This document shows, in pieces, positions 10,719 to 19,578 of a stretch of DNA of 64,000 bases; position 1 is the first letter of the stretch, and every line of letters begins with the position of its first letter. The position numbers and the translations under genes were made by a program. The stretch is from Hydrogenophaga sp. GTDB lineage: Bacteria > Pseudomonadota > Gammaproteobacteria > Burkholderiales > Burkholderiaceae_C. The stretch covers positions 1 through 64,000 of the forward strand of contig NZ_JAHVAB010000059.1 in the NCBI RefSeq assembly GCF_019264445.1, written 5' to 3'. Below the pieces are notes generated by a model. That model did not search any database, had not been told where the DNA came from, and saw only the letters and a list, made by a program, of their open reading frames with translations.

Positions 10719-11495
10719 ATGACCATTTCGATCAAAGACCTGTGCACCGGTCTGGAGGCGGGCACGGCCGAGGTGCTCCAGCGCGCCACGCCGGCGACGG
10801 CAGAACTGCTGCGTTGGTGGTTCGGCCGTGCCCCGGTGCAAGCGCGTGCCGGCCTGAACTTCTCGCCCGCGCAACGGCGCGCCCTGCTGGGCGTCATCGT
10901 GGCACACGAGCTGGGCATCGGCCGGGCGCCGCCACCCGGGGCGCTGACGGTGCCCCTGCGCGCGGGCGAAGGCCGGGTGCGGGTGCTGCTCGCGCTGTTG
11001 TCATGGCAACTGCTCAACCAGCACGACGCGCAGGCCTCGGGCGTCGACGATCCGCGCTTCACGCGCCACCTCATGGTGGTCGCACCGCATCCGGCCACGC
11101 ACGAGCGTCTCCTCGTCGCTCTGTGCGGCCAGCCGCTGCCCGGTGGCCACGGCGCGCGCGACTTCGGCGCATCGGATTGGGTGCGCATGGCCGAGCTGCT
11201 GTTGCCGCCCCACCGCCGTGACACCGTATGGCGCCTGGTGTGCGCCAGCGTCTGCAGCGGCACGCGCATCGCCAGTCATGCTGCCGACGAAGGCGTCATC
11301 GCCATCACCGGCGGTCGGCTCGACGCGCTGGAGTGCCTCGCGCGCTGGCCACAGCTGATGGTGCTGGACGACGACAGCGGCGTGCGGCCCGCGCGCGCCC
11401 GTGGCTTCTCGCCTTGCGCCTGGCGCGAGCAGCTTCACCGCATGCTGGCCACGCGCGAGGGGCATGGCCTGCATGTGGTGTTGGCGGGGCGCTGA
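10719..11495 (+). CDS. Apparently inactive N-terminal domain of a type III restriction (Res)-like helicase
   Basis: This 258-residue protein follows the start of large DEAD/DEAH helicases of the type III restriction kind. LNFSPAQRRALLGVIVAHEL matches their NEGQRQAI..IYAHE segment. LLALLSWQLLNQ matches the helix after Walker A, and RHLMVVAPHPATHERL the FLLVAPG...RL strand. ARDFGASDWVRMAELLLPPHRRDTV and DEGVIAITGG match the next blocks. But where GTGKT should be there is RAGEGRV, where DEAH should be there is LDDDSG, and the end LHVVLAGR stands where SATP should be. The frame is intact although the ATPase site looks destroyed. The rest of the helicase and the nuclease are missing: an RlmN-like gene follows at once. 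It could be a decayed remnant or an exapted binding domain. The family match is from memory of conserved blocks. Confidence 0.62.
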   Translation: MTISIKDLCTGLEAGTAEVLQRATPATAELLRWWFGRAPVQARAGLNFSPAQRRALLGVIVAHELGIGRAPPPGALTVPLRAGEGRVRVLLALLSWQLLNQHDAQASGVDDPRFTRHLMVVAPHPATHERLLVALCGQPLPGGHGARDFGASDWVRMAELLLPPHRRDTVWRLVCASVCSGTRIASHAADEGVIAITGGRLDALECLARWPQLMVLDDDSGVRPARARGFSPCAWREQLHRMLATREGHGLHVVLAGR

Positions 11496-11507
11496 GGGCC
11501 TGGCGCG

Positions 11508-12551
11508 TCAGTGGCCCGCCGGGGTCGACCGCAGCGCGATCACGCGCCGCGCCGGCTTCTCGGCCCGCGCGCGCAGCTGGCCGCAGCCGCCGTCCACGTC
11601 CTGCCCGGCGGACTGGCGCAACTTGGTGAGGATGCCGCGCCGGTGCAGGCGGCGCGCGATGTCGGCGGCGCGCTCGCCGCTCGGGCGGCGGTACGGCAGC
11701 TCGTCCACGGTGTTGTACGGAATCATGTTGAGGATGGCGTACTTGCCGTGCAGCAGGCGCACGAGGCCCTCGATCTCGTCGTCGCCATCGTTGATGCCTT
11801 CGAGCAGCGTCCACTGGTACTGAATGGGGTAGTCGGTGGCGCGCGCATAGCGCTCGCCCGCGTCCACGAGTTCTTCGGGTGTCATGCGCGGCGCACGCGG
11901 CAGCAGCTGTTCGCGCAGGTCGGCCCGGGTGGTGTGCAACGAGAGCGCCAGCGCCGGCTTGACGCGGCCCTGCGGCAAGGCCTCGAACACGCGCGGATCG
12001 CCCACGGTGGAGAACACCAGGTTCTTGTGGCCGATGTTGCCCACCGTGCCCAGCAGGTCGATGGCCTCCATCACGTTGTCCAGGTTGTGCGCGGGCTCGC
12101 CCATGCCCATGAACACCACCTTCTTCACCACGCGCCGCGTGCGCGCCAGCGCCACCTGCGCCACGATCTCGGCGCTGCCCACCTGCCGCACCAGACCGCC
12201 CTGCCCCGTCATGCAGAACACGCAGCCCACCGCGCAGCCCACTTGCGTGGACACGCACAGGCCGTCGCGCGGCAGCAGCACGCTCTCCACCGTCTGCCCA
12301 TCGGCCAGCGCCACCAGCAGGCGCGCCGAACCGTCGTCACCGGGGTGCTCGGACACCAGGCGCGCCAGGCCCGCGAGCTCGTCGCTCAAGGCCGGCAGCG
12401 CGGCCACCAGCGTGGCCGGCAGAAAGTGCGACACCTCGCGCCGCCCGCTCGTTTGCGGCAGCGCCTGCGACCACAGCCGCAGCACGCGCTGCGCGTGGCG
12501 CGGGTTGGCGCCCAGGGCCTGCAGGCGCTCGCGGAGGTGTTCGATGCGCAT
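11508..12551 (-). CDS. RlmN-like radical SAM RNA methyltransferase (short form)
   Basis: This 347-residue protein has the radical-SAM cluster CAVGCVFC (Cys106, Cys110, Cys113), the preceding LCVSTQVGC with Cys99, MGMGEPAHN, and near the end DVDGGCGQL with Cys323. Cys99 and Cys323 match the two cysteines RlmN and Cfr use for the methyl-transfer adduct, so the dual-methylation chemistry (C2 of adenine in 23S rRNA or tRNA) looks intact. At 347 residues it is shorter than typical RlmN (about 370-400). It is not in the usual ndk/pilW context, so it may be a second, specialised copy. The ATG lies two bases after the stop of the upstream oxidoreductase gene, which shows tight coupling. Confidence 0.88.
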   Translation of the reverse strand: MRIEHLRERLQALGANPRHAQRVLRLWSQALPQTSGRREVSHFLPATLVAALPALSDELAGLARLVSEHPGDDGSARLLVALADGQTVESVLLPRDGLCVSTQVGCAVGCVFCMTGQGGLVRQVGSAEIVAQVALARTRRVVKKVVFMGMGEPAHNLDNVMEAIDLLGTVGNIGHKNLVFSTVGDPRVFEALPQGRVKPALALSLHTTRADLREQLLPRAPRMTPEELVDAGERYARATDYPIQYQWTLLEGINDGDDEIEGLVRLLHGKYAILNMIPYNTVDELPYRRPSGERAADIARRLHRRGILTKLRQSAGQDVDGGCGQLRARAEKPARRVIALRSTPAGH

Positions 12552-12553
12552 GG

Positions 12554-13723
12554 TCACGACCCGGTGGCGCGGTCGCCCGCGAGCACTTGCGCCACCTCGC
12601 TGGCCAGCGCGAGGCTGGCCGTGATACCCGGGCTCTCGATGCCGAACAGCTGCACCAGACCCGGCAGGCCATGGCGCGGCGGGCCGCTCACCTCGAAGTC
12701 GTTGGCGTCCAGCCCCGGCCCGCCTTGCGCCAGCTTGGGCCGGATGCCGCTGTACGCGGGTTGCAGCGCGCCGTCGGGCAGCTCGGGCCAGTAGCGGCGG
12801 ATGGCGTCGTAGAAGGCGTCGGCGCGCTGCGGGTCCACGCGGTAGTCGGGCTGGTCGTGTGCGGCCAGCGCGGGGTCGAGCGCTTCGGTGTCGGGGCCAA
12901 AGCGCGCCTGGCCACCCATGTCCAGCGTGAGGTGCACGCCCAGCCCACCGCCAGAGGGCACGGGGTAGATCAGCCGGCTGAAAGGCGCGCGGCAACCACT
13001 GAGCGAGAAGTAGCTGCCCTTGAGCCACAGCGCGGGCGGAATGTGCGCGGCGTCCAGGCCTTCGATGCGCGCGGCCACGTGCTGCGCCTGCAGGCCCGCG
13101 GCGTTCACGAGCCAGGTGCAGTCCACCTCGAACGCTTCGCCGTCGCTGCCGCGCGTGCGCACCCGCCAGTGCGGGCCCACGCGCTCGGCGCCCACGAACT
13201 CGGTGCAGGGCGCCAGGGCGGCGCCCTGCGCTTCGGCCTCGCCCTGCAGCGACAGCATGAGCGCGTGCGTGTCGACGACGCCGGTGGACGGCGACCACAG
13301 CGCGCCCACGCAGCGCAGGGCGGGCTCCATCGCCTGCACCTGCGCAGCGTCCAGCCACTGCAGGGCGTCGTCGGGCGTGGTCAGGCCGTTGGCGTGCGCG
13401 CGCTCGGCAATGGTCTTGAGCGCGGGCAGCTGCGCGGCTTCGGTGGCCACGATGAGCTTGCCCGTGCGGCGGTGCGCCACGCCGTGCTCGACGCAGTAGT
13501 CGTACAGCTGGCGCCGTCCCTGCACACAGCTGCGCGCCTTGAGCGTGCCCGCCGCGTAGTACATGCCGGCATGAATGACTTCGCTGTTGCGCGACGAGGT
13601 GCCGGTGCCGATGGCGTCTTCGCGCTCCAGCACGAGCAGCGGGCCGTGGGGCGCGAGTTCGCGCGCGATCGCCAGTCCCACCACACCGGCGCCAATGACA
13701 ACGGTTTGGACGTGATCAGCCAT
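12554..13723 (-). CDS. LhgO-like FAD-dependent oxidoreductase (DAO family)
   Basis: This 389-residue protein starts [16 protein letters not shown], with the FAD dinucleotide motif GAGVVG at 11-16. [14 protein letters not shown] follows, a hallmark of L-2-hydroxyglutarate oxidases. The C-terminal [10 protein letters not shown] and [15 protein letters not shown] also fit. LhgO-type enzymes oxidise L-2-hydroxyglutarate to 2-oxoglutarate, passing electrons to the membrane quinone pool. The true substrate could be another 2-hydroxy or amino acid. It is the first gene of a two-gene unit with the RlmN-like methylase, two bases apart, an unusual pairing with no obvious logic. A LysR gene follows upstream in the same direction. 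Confidence 0.85.
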   Translation of the reverse strand: MADHVQTVVIGAGVVGLAIARELAPHGPLLVLEREDAIGTGTSSRNSEVIHAGMYYAAGTLKARSCVQGRRQLYDYCVEHGVAHRRTGKLIVATEAAQLPALKTIAERAHANGLTTPDDALQWLDAAQVQAMEPALRCVGALWSPSTGVVDTHALMLSLQGEAEAQGAALAPCTEFVGAERVGPHWRVRTRGSDGEAFEVDCTWLVNAAGLQAQHVAARIEGLDAAHIPPALWLKGSYFSLSGCRAPFSRLIYPVPSGGGLGVHLTLDMGGQARFGPDTEALDPALAAHDQPDYRVDPQRADAFYDAIRRYWPELPDGALQPAYSGIRPKLAQGGPGLDANDFEVSGPPRHGLPGLVQLFGIESPGITASLALASEVAQVLAGDRATGS

Positions 13724-13815
13724 GGCAGGTGGCGCCGCGGCGGCGCGGGAAAGAGGGCACAACAGGGTTCATGAAAGGACTCGGCAGAGGGACGCGGGCC
13801 ACGAGCTTAGCCGCC

Positions 13816-14706
13816 TCAGCGCTCGAAAAGGGCAGACAGCGCTGGCCCCGCCTCATCGATGAAATGGCGCAGCTTGGCCGGCACGAAGCGCTGGCCGGGG
13901 TACACGAGGTGGATGGGGTCGGTGCGCGCGTGCCAGCCGGGCAGCAGCGGCACCAGCTGGCCATGCCCCACGTCGCGGCGGCACACGTAGTCGGGCAGCA
14001 GGGCCACGCCCTGGCCGTCGAGCGCGAGCTGGCGGATGAGCCGCATGTCGTTGGCGGCAAAGGCGCTGCGCAGCGGCACCTGTGCACGCGCCTTGCCTCG
14101 GGTGAGCGTCCAGCGGTCGCGCCCCAGCGGGCTGAAGCACAGCGTGGCGTGTTGTGTGAGGTCTTTGGGCACTCGCAGGGCGGGGGCGCGCGCCAGGTAG
14201 TCGGGGTGGGCAAAGGGCGCCCAGCGCGCCTGCCCGATCTGGCGCGCGACCAGGCTGGAGTCGGCCAGTTCACCGGTGCGCAGCGCCACGTCCAGCCCCT
14301 GCGCCACCAGGTCCAGGCGCGCGTCGGAAAACACCAGTTCGATCGACACGCCCGGATGCCGCGCGCGGTAGGTGCTGAGGATGCCCAGCAGCTGCTCGTC
14401 GCCCATGTCGATGGGCAGCGTGATGCGCAAAAGGCCTTGCGCCTCGTGCCGGCCGGCATCGATCTGGGCCTCGGCCTGCAGGATGTCCTCGAGCCCGCGC
14501 GCGGCCTGGTGCAGGTAGGCCTGGCCGGCCTCGGTCAGGCGCAGGCGGCGCGTCGTGCGCTGCAGCAGCGTCACGCCCAGGCGCTTTTCCAGCCGCGACA
14601 CGCGCACGCTCAGGGTGGAGGTGGGCATGCCCAGCAGCCGCGCGGCGGCGCTGAAGCCACCGGCCTGCGCCACGCGCACAAACACCAGCGTGTCGTTCAG
14701 GTCCAT
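13816..14706 (-). CDS. LysR-type regulator
   Basis: This is a 296-residue LysR protein. Its N-terminal winged helix (MDLNDTLVFVRVAQAGGFSA, then RLEKRLGVTLLQRTTRRL) is followed by an effector-binding domain from about 90. It is divergent from the tandem pirin genes, with a 101-base gap containing TCATT-N4-AATGA at 14723-14736, a plausible LysR site (T-N-A spacing). It probably controls the pirins and itself. The effector cannot be told. Confidence 0.9.
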   Translation of the reverse strand: MDLNDTLVFVRVAQAGGFSAAARLLGMPTSTLSVRVSRLEKRLGVTLLQRTTRRLRLTEAGQAYLHQAARGLEDILQAEAQIDAGRHEAQGLLRITLPIDMGDEQLLGILSTYRARHPGVSIELVFSDARLDLVAQGLDVALRTGELADSSLVARQIGQARWAPFAHPDYLARAPALRVPKDLTQHATLCFSPLGRDRWTLTRGKARAQVPLRSAFAANDMRLIRQLALDGQGVALLPDYVCRRDVGHGQLVPLLPGWHARTDPIHLVYPGQRFVPAKLRHFIDEAGPALSALFER

Positions 14707-14722
14707 GGTGTGATTGTTCAGC

Positions 14723-14736
14723 TCATTGAAAAATGA
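14723..14736. promoter_or_regulatory. Candidate LysR operator in the LysR/pirin gap
   Basis: TCATT (14723-14727) and AATGA (14732-14736) are perfect inverted arms around four bases, 17 bases before the LysR start and 72 before the first pirin. Short and AT-rich, so the call is tentative. Confidence 0.45.
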
Positions 14737-14807
14737 TTTGCGATCTTACCGACTTATCACCCGCCGCCATGCCCGGTACAGTGCACCTTCAACCAGGAGA
14801 TCACCGC

Positions 14808-15680
14808 ATGAAAACCGTTTCCTTCATCCAGCGCAACGCCGGCGGCCACTGGGTCGGCGATGGCTTCCCCGTGCGCAACATGTTTTCGTACAACGACCGG
14901 CCCGAGCGCTTCTCGCCCTTCCTCATGCTCGACTACGGCGGCCCCACGCGCTTTGAGCCCACCACGAAGCAGCGCGGCGTGGGCCAGCACCCGCACCGGG
15001 GCTTCGAAACCGTGACCATCGTCTACGACGGTGAGGTCTCGCACCGCGACTCCAGCGGCGGTGGCGGCACCATCGGCCCCGGTGAAGTGCAGTGGATGAC
15101 GGCGGCGGCCGGCATCGTGCACGAGGAGTACCACGGCGAGCGCTTTGCCAAGACCGGTGGCGCGTTTGAAATGGTGCAGCTCTGGGTGAACCTGCCCGCG
15201 CGCGACAAGATGGCCGCACCCGGCTACCAGGGCATCACGCGCGACCAGATCCCGCAGGTGGATCTGGCCGACGGCGCCGGCGTGGCGCGCATCATCGCGG
15301 GCGCATTCCAGGGCCAGACGGGACCGGCCCGCACCTTCACGCCCATGCAGGTGTGGGACCTGCGCCTGAAGGCGGGCCACAGCGTGACGCTGCCCGCCGC
15401 CGAGGGCCACACCACGGCACCCCTGGTGCTGCGCGGCCGCCTGCGCCTGGCCGATGGCCAGGAAGTGGGCCCGGCGCAAATGCCGGTGTTCTCACGCGAT
15501 GGGCAGGACGTGCGCTTCGAGGTGCTGGAAGACGCCACCGTGCTGTGGCTCACCGGCGAACCCATCGACGAGCCGGTGGTGGGGTATGGTCCGTTCGTGA
15601 TGAATACCGAGGCCGAGATCCACCAGGCCTTCGCCGATTTCCAGAGCGGCAAGATGGGTCGAATTACGGCTGAAGCCTGA
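14808..15680 (+). CDS. Pirin family protein, copy 1
   Basis: This is a 290-residue pirin with the conserved N-terminal cupin (RFSPFLMLDYGG, then GVGQHPHRGFETVTIVYDGEV) followed by WMTAAAGIVHEE. The His-x-His and later Glu ligands needed for the iron site are present in HPHRGFE and HEE. Pirins are iron cupins with roles as quercetinase or transcription cofactor. Which applies here is open. An AGGAG site lies 8 bases before the ATG. It starts the pair under the divergent LysR and is followed after 13 bases by a second pirin with clear but diverged similarity. Confidence 0.9.
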   Translation: MKTVSFIQRNAGGHWVGDGFPVRNMFSYNDRPERFSPFLMLDYGGPTRFEPTTKQRGVGQHPHRGFETVTIVYDGEVSHRDSSGGGGTIGPGEVQWMTAAAGIVHEEYHGERFAKTGGAFEMVQLWVNLPARDKMAAPGYQGITRDQIPQVDLADGAGVARIIAGAFQGQTGPARTFTPMQVWDLRLKAGHSVTLPAAEGHTTAPLVLRGRLRLADGQEVGPAQMPVFSRDGQDVRFEVLEDATVLWLTGEPIDEPVVGYGPFVMNTEAEIHQAFADFQSGKMGRITAEA

Positions 15681-15693
15681 ACAGGAGTTCACG

Positions 15694-16560
15694 ATGCTTG
15701 AGATGGTGATCACCGCCCGCGAGGCGGACCTGGGCCACGGCCTGAAGGTGCGGCGCGTGCTGCCGTATGCCAAGCGCCGCATGGTCGGCCCGTGGATCTT
15801 CGTGGACCACGCCGGCCCCGTGACGCTGGCCGCCGAAGACACGCGCGCGGCCGATGTGCGGCCGCACCCGCACATCGGCCTGTCCACGGTGAGCTACCTG
15901 CTCAGCGGGCAGGTGTCGCACCGCGACAGCCTGGGCGTGCACCAGCTCATCAACCCCGGCGACGTGAACTGGATGACCGCCGGGCGCGGCATCTCGCATT
16001 CGGAGCGCTTCAAGCACCCCGACTCGTTCGCGGGTGGCGGGCTCGAACTCATGCAGCTGTGGGTGGCCCTGCCCGAGGCCGACGAAGAGACCGACCCCGC
16101 CTTCACCCACTACCCGTCGGCCGACCTGCCGGTGCGCGACGAGGGCGGCGTGTGGATGCGCCTGATCGCCGGCGAGGCCTACGGCATGAAGAGCCCCGTG
16201 CGCACGCACTCGCCGCTGTTTTACCTGCACACCGAGTGGCAACCTGGCGCCCGCCTGGCGCTGCCCGGCGGCTACAGCGAACAGGCCGCCTACGTGGCGC
16301 GCGGTGAAGTCGAGTACGACGGCGTCACCTACGTGCCGGGCCAGCTGCTGGTGTTCGGCAACGACACCGACGCCACCCTGAAGGCCCACACCAAGGCCAC
16401 GCTCATGGTGTTTGGCGGTGAGCCGGTGGGCGAGCGCCACGTGTTCTGGAACTTCGTGTCCTCGCGCAAGGAGCGCATCGAGCAAGCCAAGGCCGACTGG
16501 GCCGCGGGCCGCTTTGCGCTGCCCCCCGACGACAACCAGGAGTGGATTCCGCTGCCTTGA
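15694..16560 (+). CDS. Pirin family protein, copy 2
   Basis: This 288-residue pirin starts MLEMVITAREADLGHGLKVRR and keeps VRPHPHIGLSTVSYLLSGQV and WMTAAGRGISHSER. The family His ligands are therefore present, but the last motif lacks the HEE of copy 1 (here SHSE). It is a tandem paralogue of the preceding gene, co-directional and 13 bases downstream, so a two-gene unit. It ends 12 bases before the convergent YitT gene. Confidence 0.9.
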   Translation: MLEMVITAREADLGHGLKVRRVLPYAKRRMVGPWIFVDHAGPVTLAAEDTRAADVRPHPHIGLSTVSYLLSGQVSHRDSLGVHQLINPGDVNWMTAGRGISHSERFKHPDSFAGGGLELMQLWVALPEADEETDPAFTHYPSADLPVRDEGGVWMRLIAGEAYGMKSPVRTHSPLFYLHTEWQPGARLALPGGYSEQAAYVARGEVEYDGVTYVPGQLLVFGNDTDATLKAHTKATLMVFGGEPVGERHVFWNFVSSRKERIEQAKADWAAGRFALPPDDNQEWIPLP

Positions 16561-16572
16561 GCCTCGGGGTGG

Positions 16573-17187
16573 CTACACGCCGAGGTAGCGCCCGGGCCGG
16601 TGGTTGAGCGTGAGGATGGCGCCAATGGCCACCGCACCCACCACCGACTGCAGCACGCGCTGCGGCGGCACCACCGCGAGCGCGGCCAGCACCACCAGCA
16701 CGTCCACGCCCATCTGCACATGGCCCGCGCGCACGCCGCGGCTCTGCTGCAGCCACTGCGCCACGATGTTCACGCCGCCCACGCTGGCCTGGTGGCGCAG
16801 CAGGGCGAGCAAACCAAAACCAATGAGAAAGCCGCCCAGCACCGAGGCCACCCAAGGGTTGAGCAGCTCGAAGCGCACCACCTGCGGCGCCAGCGCGGTG
16901 CACAGCGACACCAGCGTGACCGCGCACAAGCTCTTGAGCGTGAACGCCACGCCCAGGCGCTGCCACGACAGCCAGAAGAACGGCAGGCTGAACAGGAAGA
17001 AGCACAACGCCAGGCTCAGCCCGGTGGCGTAACTCACCAGAAACGCCACGCCCGCCACACCCCCCGTGAGCAGGCCCGCGTGGGCAAACATGGTCATGCC
17101 CAGCGCCACAAAGAGCGAACCGGCGACCAGCGCGTGGCCATCGTCCAGCCAGGAATGGGACAGGCGGATCAGGGGTGTGGTGGGCAT
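16573..17187 (-). CDS. YitT family membrane protein
   Basis: This 204-residue protein starts MPTTPLIRLSHSWLDDGHAL. It has five to six hydrophobic segments; the motifs GMTMFAHAGLLTGGVAGVAFL and GGFLIGFGLLALLRHQASVGGVNI are typical of YitT/DUF161 transporters. The family has no firmly known substrate. It is co-directional with cyanase (start 90 bases after the cynS stop) and might be read through from that operon. The C-terminal DUF2179 domain of longer YitT proteins is missing. Confidence 0.85.
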   Translation of the reverse strand: MPTTPLIRLSHSWLDDGHALVAGSLFVALGMTMFAHAGLLTGGVAGVAFLVSYATGLSLALCFFLFSLPFFWLSWQRLGVAFTLKSLCAVTLVSLCTALAPQVVRFELLNPWVASVLGGFLIGFGLLALLRHQASVGGVNIVAQWLQQSRGVRAGHVQMGVDVLVVLAALAVVPPQRVLQSVVGAVAIGAILTLNHRPGRYLGV

Positions 17188-17277
17188 GCGGGTATCTAAG
17201 CACAACGCATGCCTCGCTGGCGGTTGCCTGCAAGCCCAGCGCACACAGCCCAGGGTGATCCGCAGGGCGCGCCTCGA

Positions 17278-17721
17278 TCAGTACTGTTTGTAGGGCAGGA
17301 ACTTGCCCGACATCACGATCTGCACGCGGTCGCCATTGGGGTCGGCCTGGCGCTGCATGTCCATCTTGAAGTCGATCGCGCTCATGATGCCGTCGCCGAA
17401 TTCTTCGTGGATCAGTTCCTTGAAGGTCGTGCCGTACACGCTCACCAGCTCGTAGAAGCGGTAGATCAGCGGGTCGGTGGGCACGGACGTGGGCAGCGAG
17501 CCCTTGTAGGGCACGACCTGCAGCCACTTCTGCTCTTCGGTGGACAGGCCGAAGATCTTGCCCAGGGCCTTGGCTTGTGCGGGTGTGGCCGTCATCTGGC
17601 CCAGGCACAGCGCGGTGGTCCATTCCTTGGACTGGCCCACCTTCTTGGCCACATCGGCCCAGCTCAGGCCCTTGGTGACTTTGGTGTTGATGATTTTTTC
17701 GGTGACGTCGAGTCGGCTCAT
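17278..17721 (-). CDS. cynS: Cyanate hydratase (cyanase)
   Basis: This 147-residue protein matches cyanase along its full length: an N-terminal XRE-like fold (LSWADVAKKVGQSKEWTTAL), then the active-site region LIYRFYELVSVYGTTFKELI. The catalytic Arg88, Glu91 and Ser114 are all present. The enzyme is a decamer that turns cyanate and bicarbonate into ammonia and CO2, detoxifying cyanate and giving nitrogen. It follows the ABC transporter genes in the same direction, but a dispersed repeat of about 90 bases lies between. A GAGG ribosome site is near the ATG. Confidence 0.96.
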   Translation of the reverse strand: MSRLDVTEKIINTKVTKGLSWADVAKKVGQSKEWTTALCLGQMTATPAQAKALGKIFGLSTEEQKWLQVVPYKGSLPTSVPTDPLIYRFYELVSVYGTTFKELIHEEFGDGIMSAIDFKMDMQRQADPNGDRVQIVMSGKFLPYKQY

Positions 17722-17763
17722 GGTGTTGCCTCTTTGTTGATGAAACGGTTGAGTGAAGGGAAG

Positions 17764-17853
17764 TGGTCCAGGGACACCGCGGGTCCGGCTCCGCCGGCCC
17801 CAGGTGTCGCCCCCCTCCCCGAGGGGGGTGGCGCCGAAGGCGACGCGGGGGGT
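17764..17853 (+). repeat. Dispersed GC-rich repeat, copy B, inside the cyanate operon
   Basis: The same blocks as copy A appear in order: CCAGGGACACC, GTCCGGCTCCGCC, CCAGGTGTCG, then CCCCCTCCCCGAGGGGGG. Its end abuts the stop codon of the ATP-binding protein (17854-17856). The terminal C-run/G-run palindrome may partly terminate, or stabilise, mRNA between the transporter and cynS. Confidence 0.65.
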
Positions 17854-18723
17854 TCAATGGGCTCGCGCACGCGAGACCAGGAAGTCCACGATGTGGTTGC
17901 GCAAGTCGTAGTAGCCATCGAGGTGATGGAGTTGCGCGCGCGTGCGGCTGCGGGGCAGCGGGTTCACCACCACCTCGGCCATGCCACCGGGCTTGTAGCC
18001 GCCGGGCGTGTCCGTGCCGTTGCTCATGAGCAGGATGCGGTCGGCCAGCAGGATGGCTTCGTCCACGTCGTGCGTGATCATGAACACCGTTTGCTGCGTC
18101 TCGCGCACGATGCCCATCAGTTCGTCCTGGATGGTCCCGCGCGTGAGCGCATCGAGCGCGCCAAAGGGCTCGTCGAGCAGCAGCATCTTGGGCTGGATGG
18201 CGAACGCCCGCGCAATGCCCACGCGCTGCTTCATGCCGCCCGAGAGCTGGCTGGGCTTCTTGTCGATGGCCGGCGACAGACCCACCAGCGCCACGAACTT
18301 TTCCACATGCGCGCTGAGCTCGGCGCGCGGCATGTCGGGCCAGCGCGACTTGACGGCAAACGCGATGTTTTGCCGCACGGTGAGCCACGGCATGAGCGCG
18401 TGGCTCTGGAACACCACGCCGCGCTCCAGGCTGGGGCCGGCGATCTCGCGGCCGTCCATGAAGCAGTGGCCGGAGGTGGCGGTGTCCAGCCCCGCGAGCA
18501 CGTTGAGAATGGTGGTCTTGCCGCAGCCGCTGTGGCCGATGATGCAGACGAACTCGCCTTTGTCGATGGCGAAGGACACGTCGGCGAACACCGGCTTGTC
18601 GGCCTGGTAGGCCTTGGCGAGTTGTTCAACCTGGAGGAAACCGGTCATCTTGGGCGCTTTCGTTGGGGCCGCTGCAATGGCTTGGGGCAAGGCGCTTTCG
18701 CGCACGCTGGTGTCACTCCACAT
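17854..18723 (-). CDS. Nitrate/cyanate-type ABC transporter ATP-binding protein (NrtD/CynD)
   Basis: This 289-residue ATPase shows Walker A GHSGCGKTT, Q-loop VVFQSHALMPW, signature LSGGMKQRV, and Walker B LLLDEPFGALDALT followed by the switch His in THD. The SH-rich and long C-terminal tail is typical of the nitrate/sulfonate/taurine subfamily. It energises the permease at 18713, with which it overlaps by 11 bases. An internal ATG (MTGFLQ) 25 residues in is a possible start, because the first residues are not conserved-looking. The cyanase downstream and the binding protein upstream point to cyanate uptake. Confidence 0.92.
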   Translation of the reverse strand: MWSDTSVRESALPQAIAAAPTKAPKMTGFLQVEQLAKAYQADKPVFADVSFAIDKGEFVCIIGHSGCGKTTILNVLAGLDTATSGHCFMDGREIAGPSLERGVVFQSHALMPWLTVRQNIAFAVKSRWPDMPRAELSAHVEKFVALVGLSPAIDKKPSQLSGGMKQRVGIARAFAIQPKMLLLDEPFGALDALTRGTIQDELMGIVRETQQTVFMITHDVDEAILLADRILLMSNGTDTPGGYKPGGMAEVVVNPLPRSRTRAQLHHLDGYYDLRNHIVDFLVSRARAH

Positions 18724-19576
18724 AGGTCACCGCCTTCTGCAGTTGGGCAAACATCAGGTCGAGCAACATGCCCACCACGCCGATCAGCAGAACGGCAAAG
18801 ATCACGTTGGTGAGCGAGAGGTTGTTCCACTCGTTCCACACGAAGTAGCCCACGCCGGTGCCGCCCACCAGCATCTCGGCGGCCACGATCACCAGCCAGG
18901 CAATGCCCATGCTGATGCGCATGCCGATGAGGATGGTGGGCGCAGCCGCCGGCAAGATCACCTGGAAGGCCTTGCGGATCGGGTTCACCTCCAGCGTGCT
19001 GGCCACGTTAAGCCACTCGCGCTTGACCGACGCCACGCCAAAGGCGGTGTTGATCAGCATGGGCCAGACCGAGCAGATGAAGATGACGAAGATGCCGCTC
19101 ACGTCGCTGTCCTTGAGCGTGTAGAGCGCCAGCGGCATCCAGGCCAGCGGGCTGATCGGCTTCAAGACCTGCACGAACGGGTCGAACGCCTTGCGCATGA
19201 GCGGCGACATCCCGATGAGAAAGCCCAGCGGAATGGCCACGGCCATGGCGAGCAGAAAGCCCAGGCCCACGCGCGCCAGCGAATGCGCGAGCTGGATGCC
19301 GATGCCCTTGTCGTTCGGTCCCTTGTCGTAGAACGGATCAGAGAGCTGCGCCCAGGTCGCCTTGGCCACTTCGATGGGCGGCGGGAAGCCGGTGCTCTTG
19401 GCCGCACCGGGGTCCTTGCCCATCATCTTGGCGTACTCGATTTCCTCGGCCGTCATGCCGGCGGAGGCGCCGCCAATGCTCGGCCCGCTGGTGGAGAGCT
19501 GCCACGCCCCGACAAAGAAGACGAAGATGAGCAGCGACACCAGGGCCGCGCGCAGGTTGAGGGTGGCGGTCTTCAT
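18713..19576 (-). CDS. Nitrate/cyanate-type ABC transporter permease (NrtB/CynB)
   Basis: This 287-residue inner-membrane protein starts at the ATG of MKTATLNLRAALVS; a GTG two codons earlier lies inside the previous stop region. About six membrane segments are visible. The long soluble stretch at about 40-90 and the EAA-like loop before the last helices (GMRISMGIAWLVIVAAEML) match NrtB/CynB permeases. It forms the channel for the binding protein at 19579 and the ATPase at 17854. The three genes are tightly packed. Confidence 0.93.
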   Translation of the reverse strand: MKTATLNLRAALVSLLIFVFFVGAWQLSTSGPSIGGASAGMTAEEIEYAKMMGKDPGAAKSTGFPPPIEVAKATWAQLSDPFYDKGPNDKGIGIQLAHSLARVGLGFLLAMAVAIPLGFLIGMSPLMRKAFDPFVQVLKPISPLAWMPLALYTLKDSDVSGIFVIFICSVWPMLINTAFGVASVKREWLNVASTLEVNPIRKAFQVILPAAAPTILIGMRISMGIAWLVIVAAEMLVGGTGVGYFVWNEWNNLSLTNVIFAVLLIGVVGMLLDLMFAQLQKAVTYVE

Positions 19577-19578
19577 GG

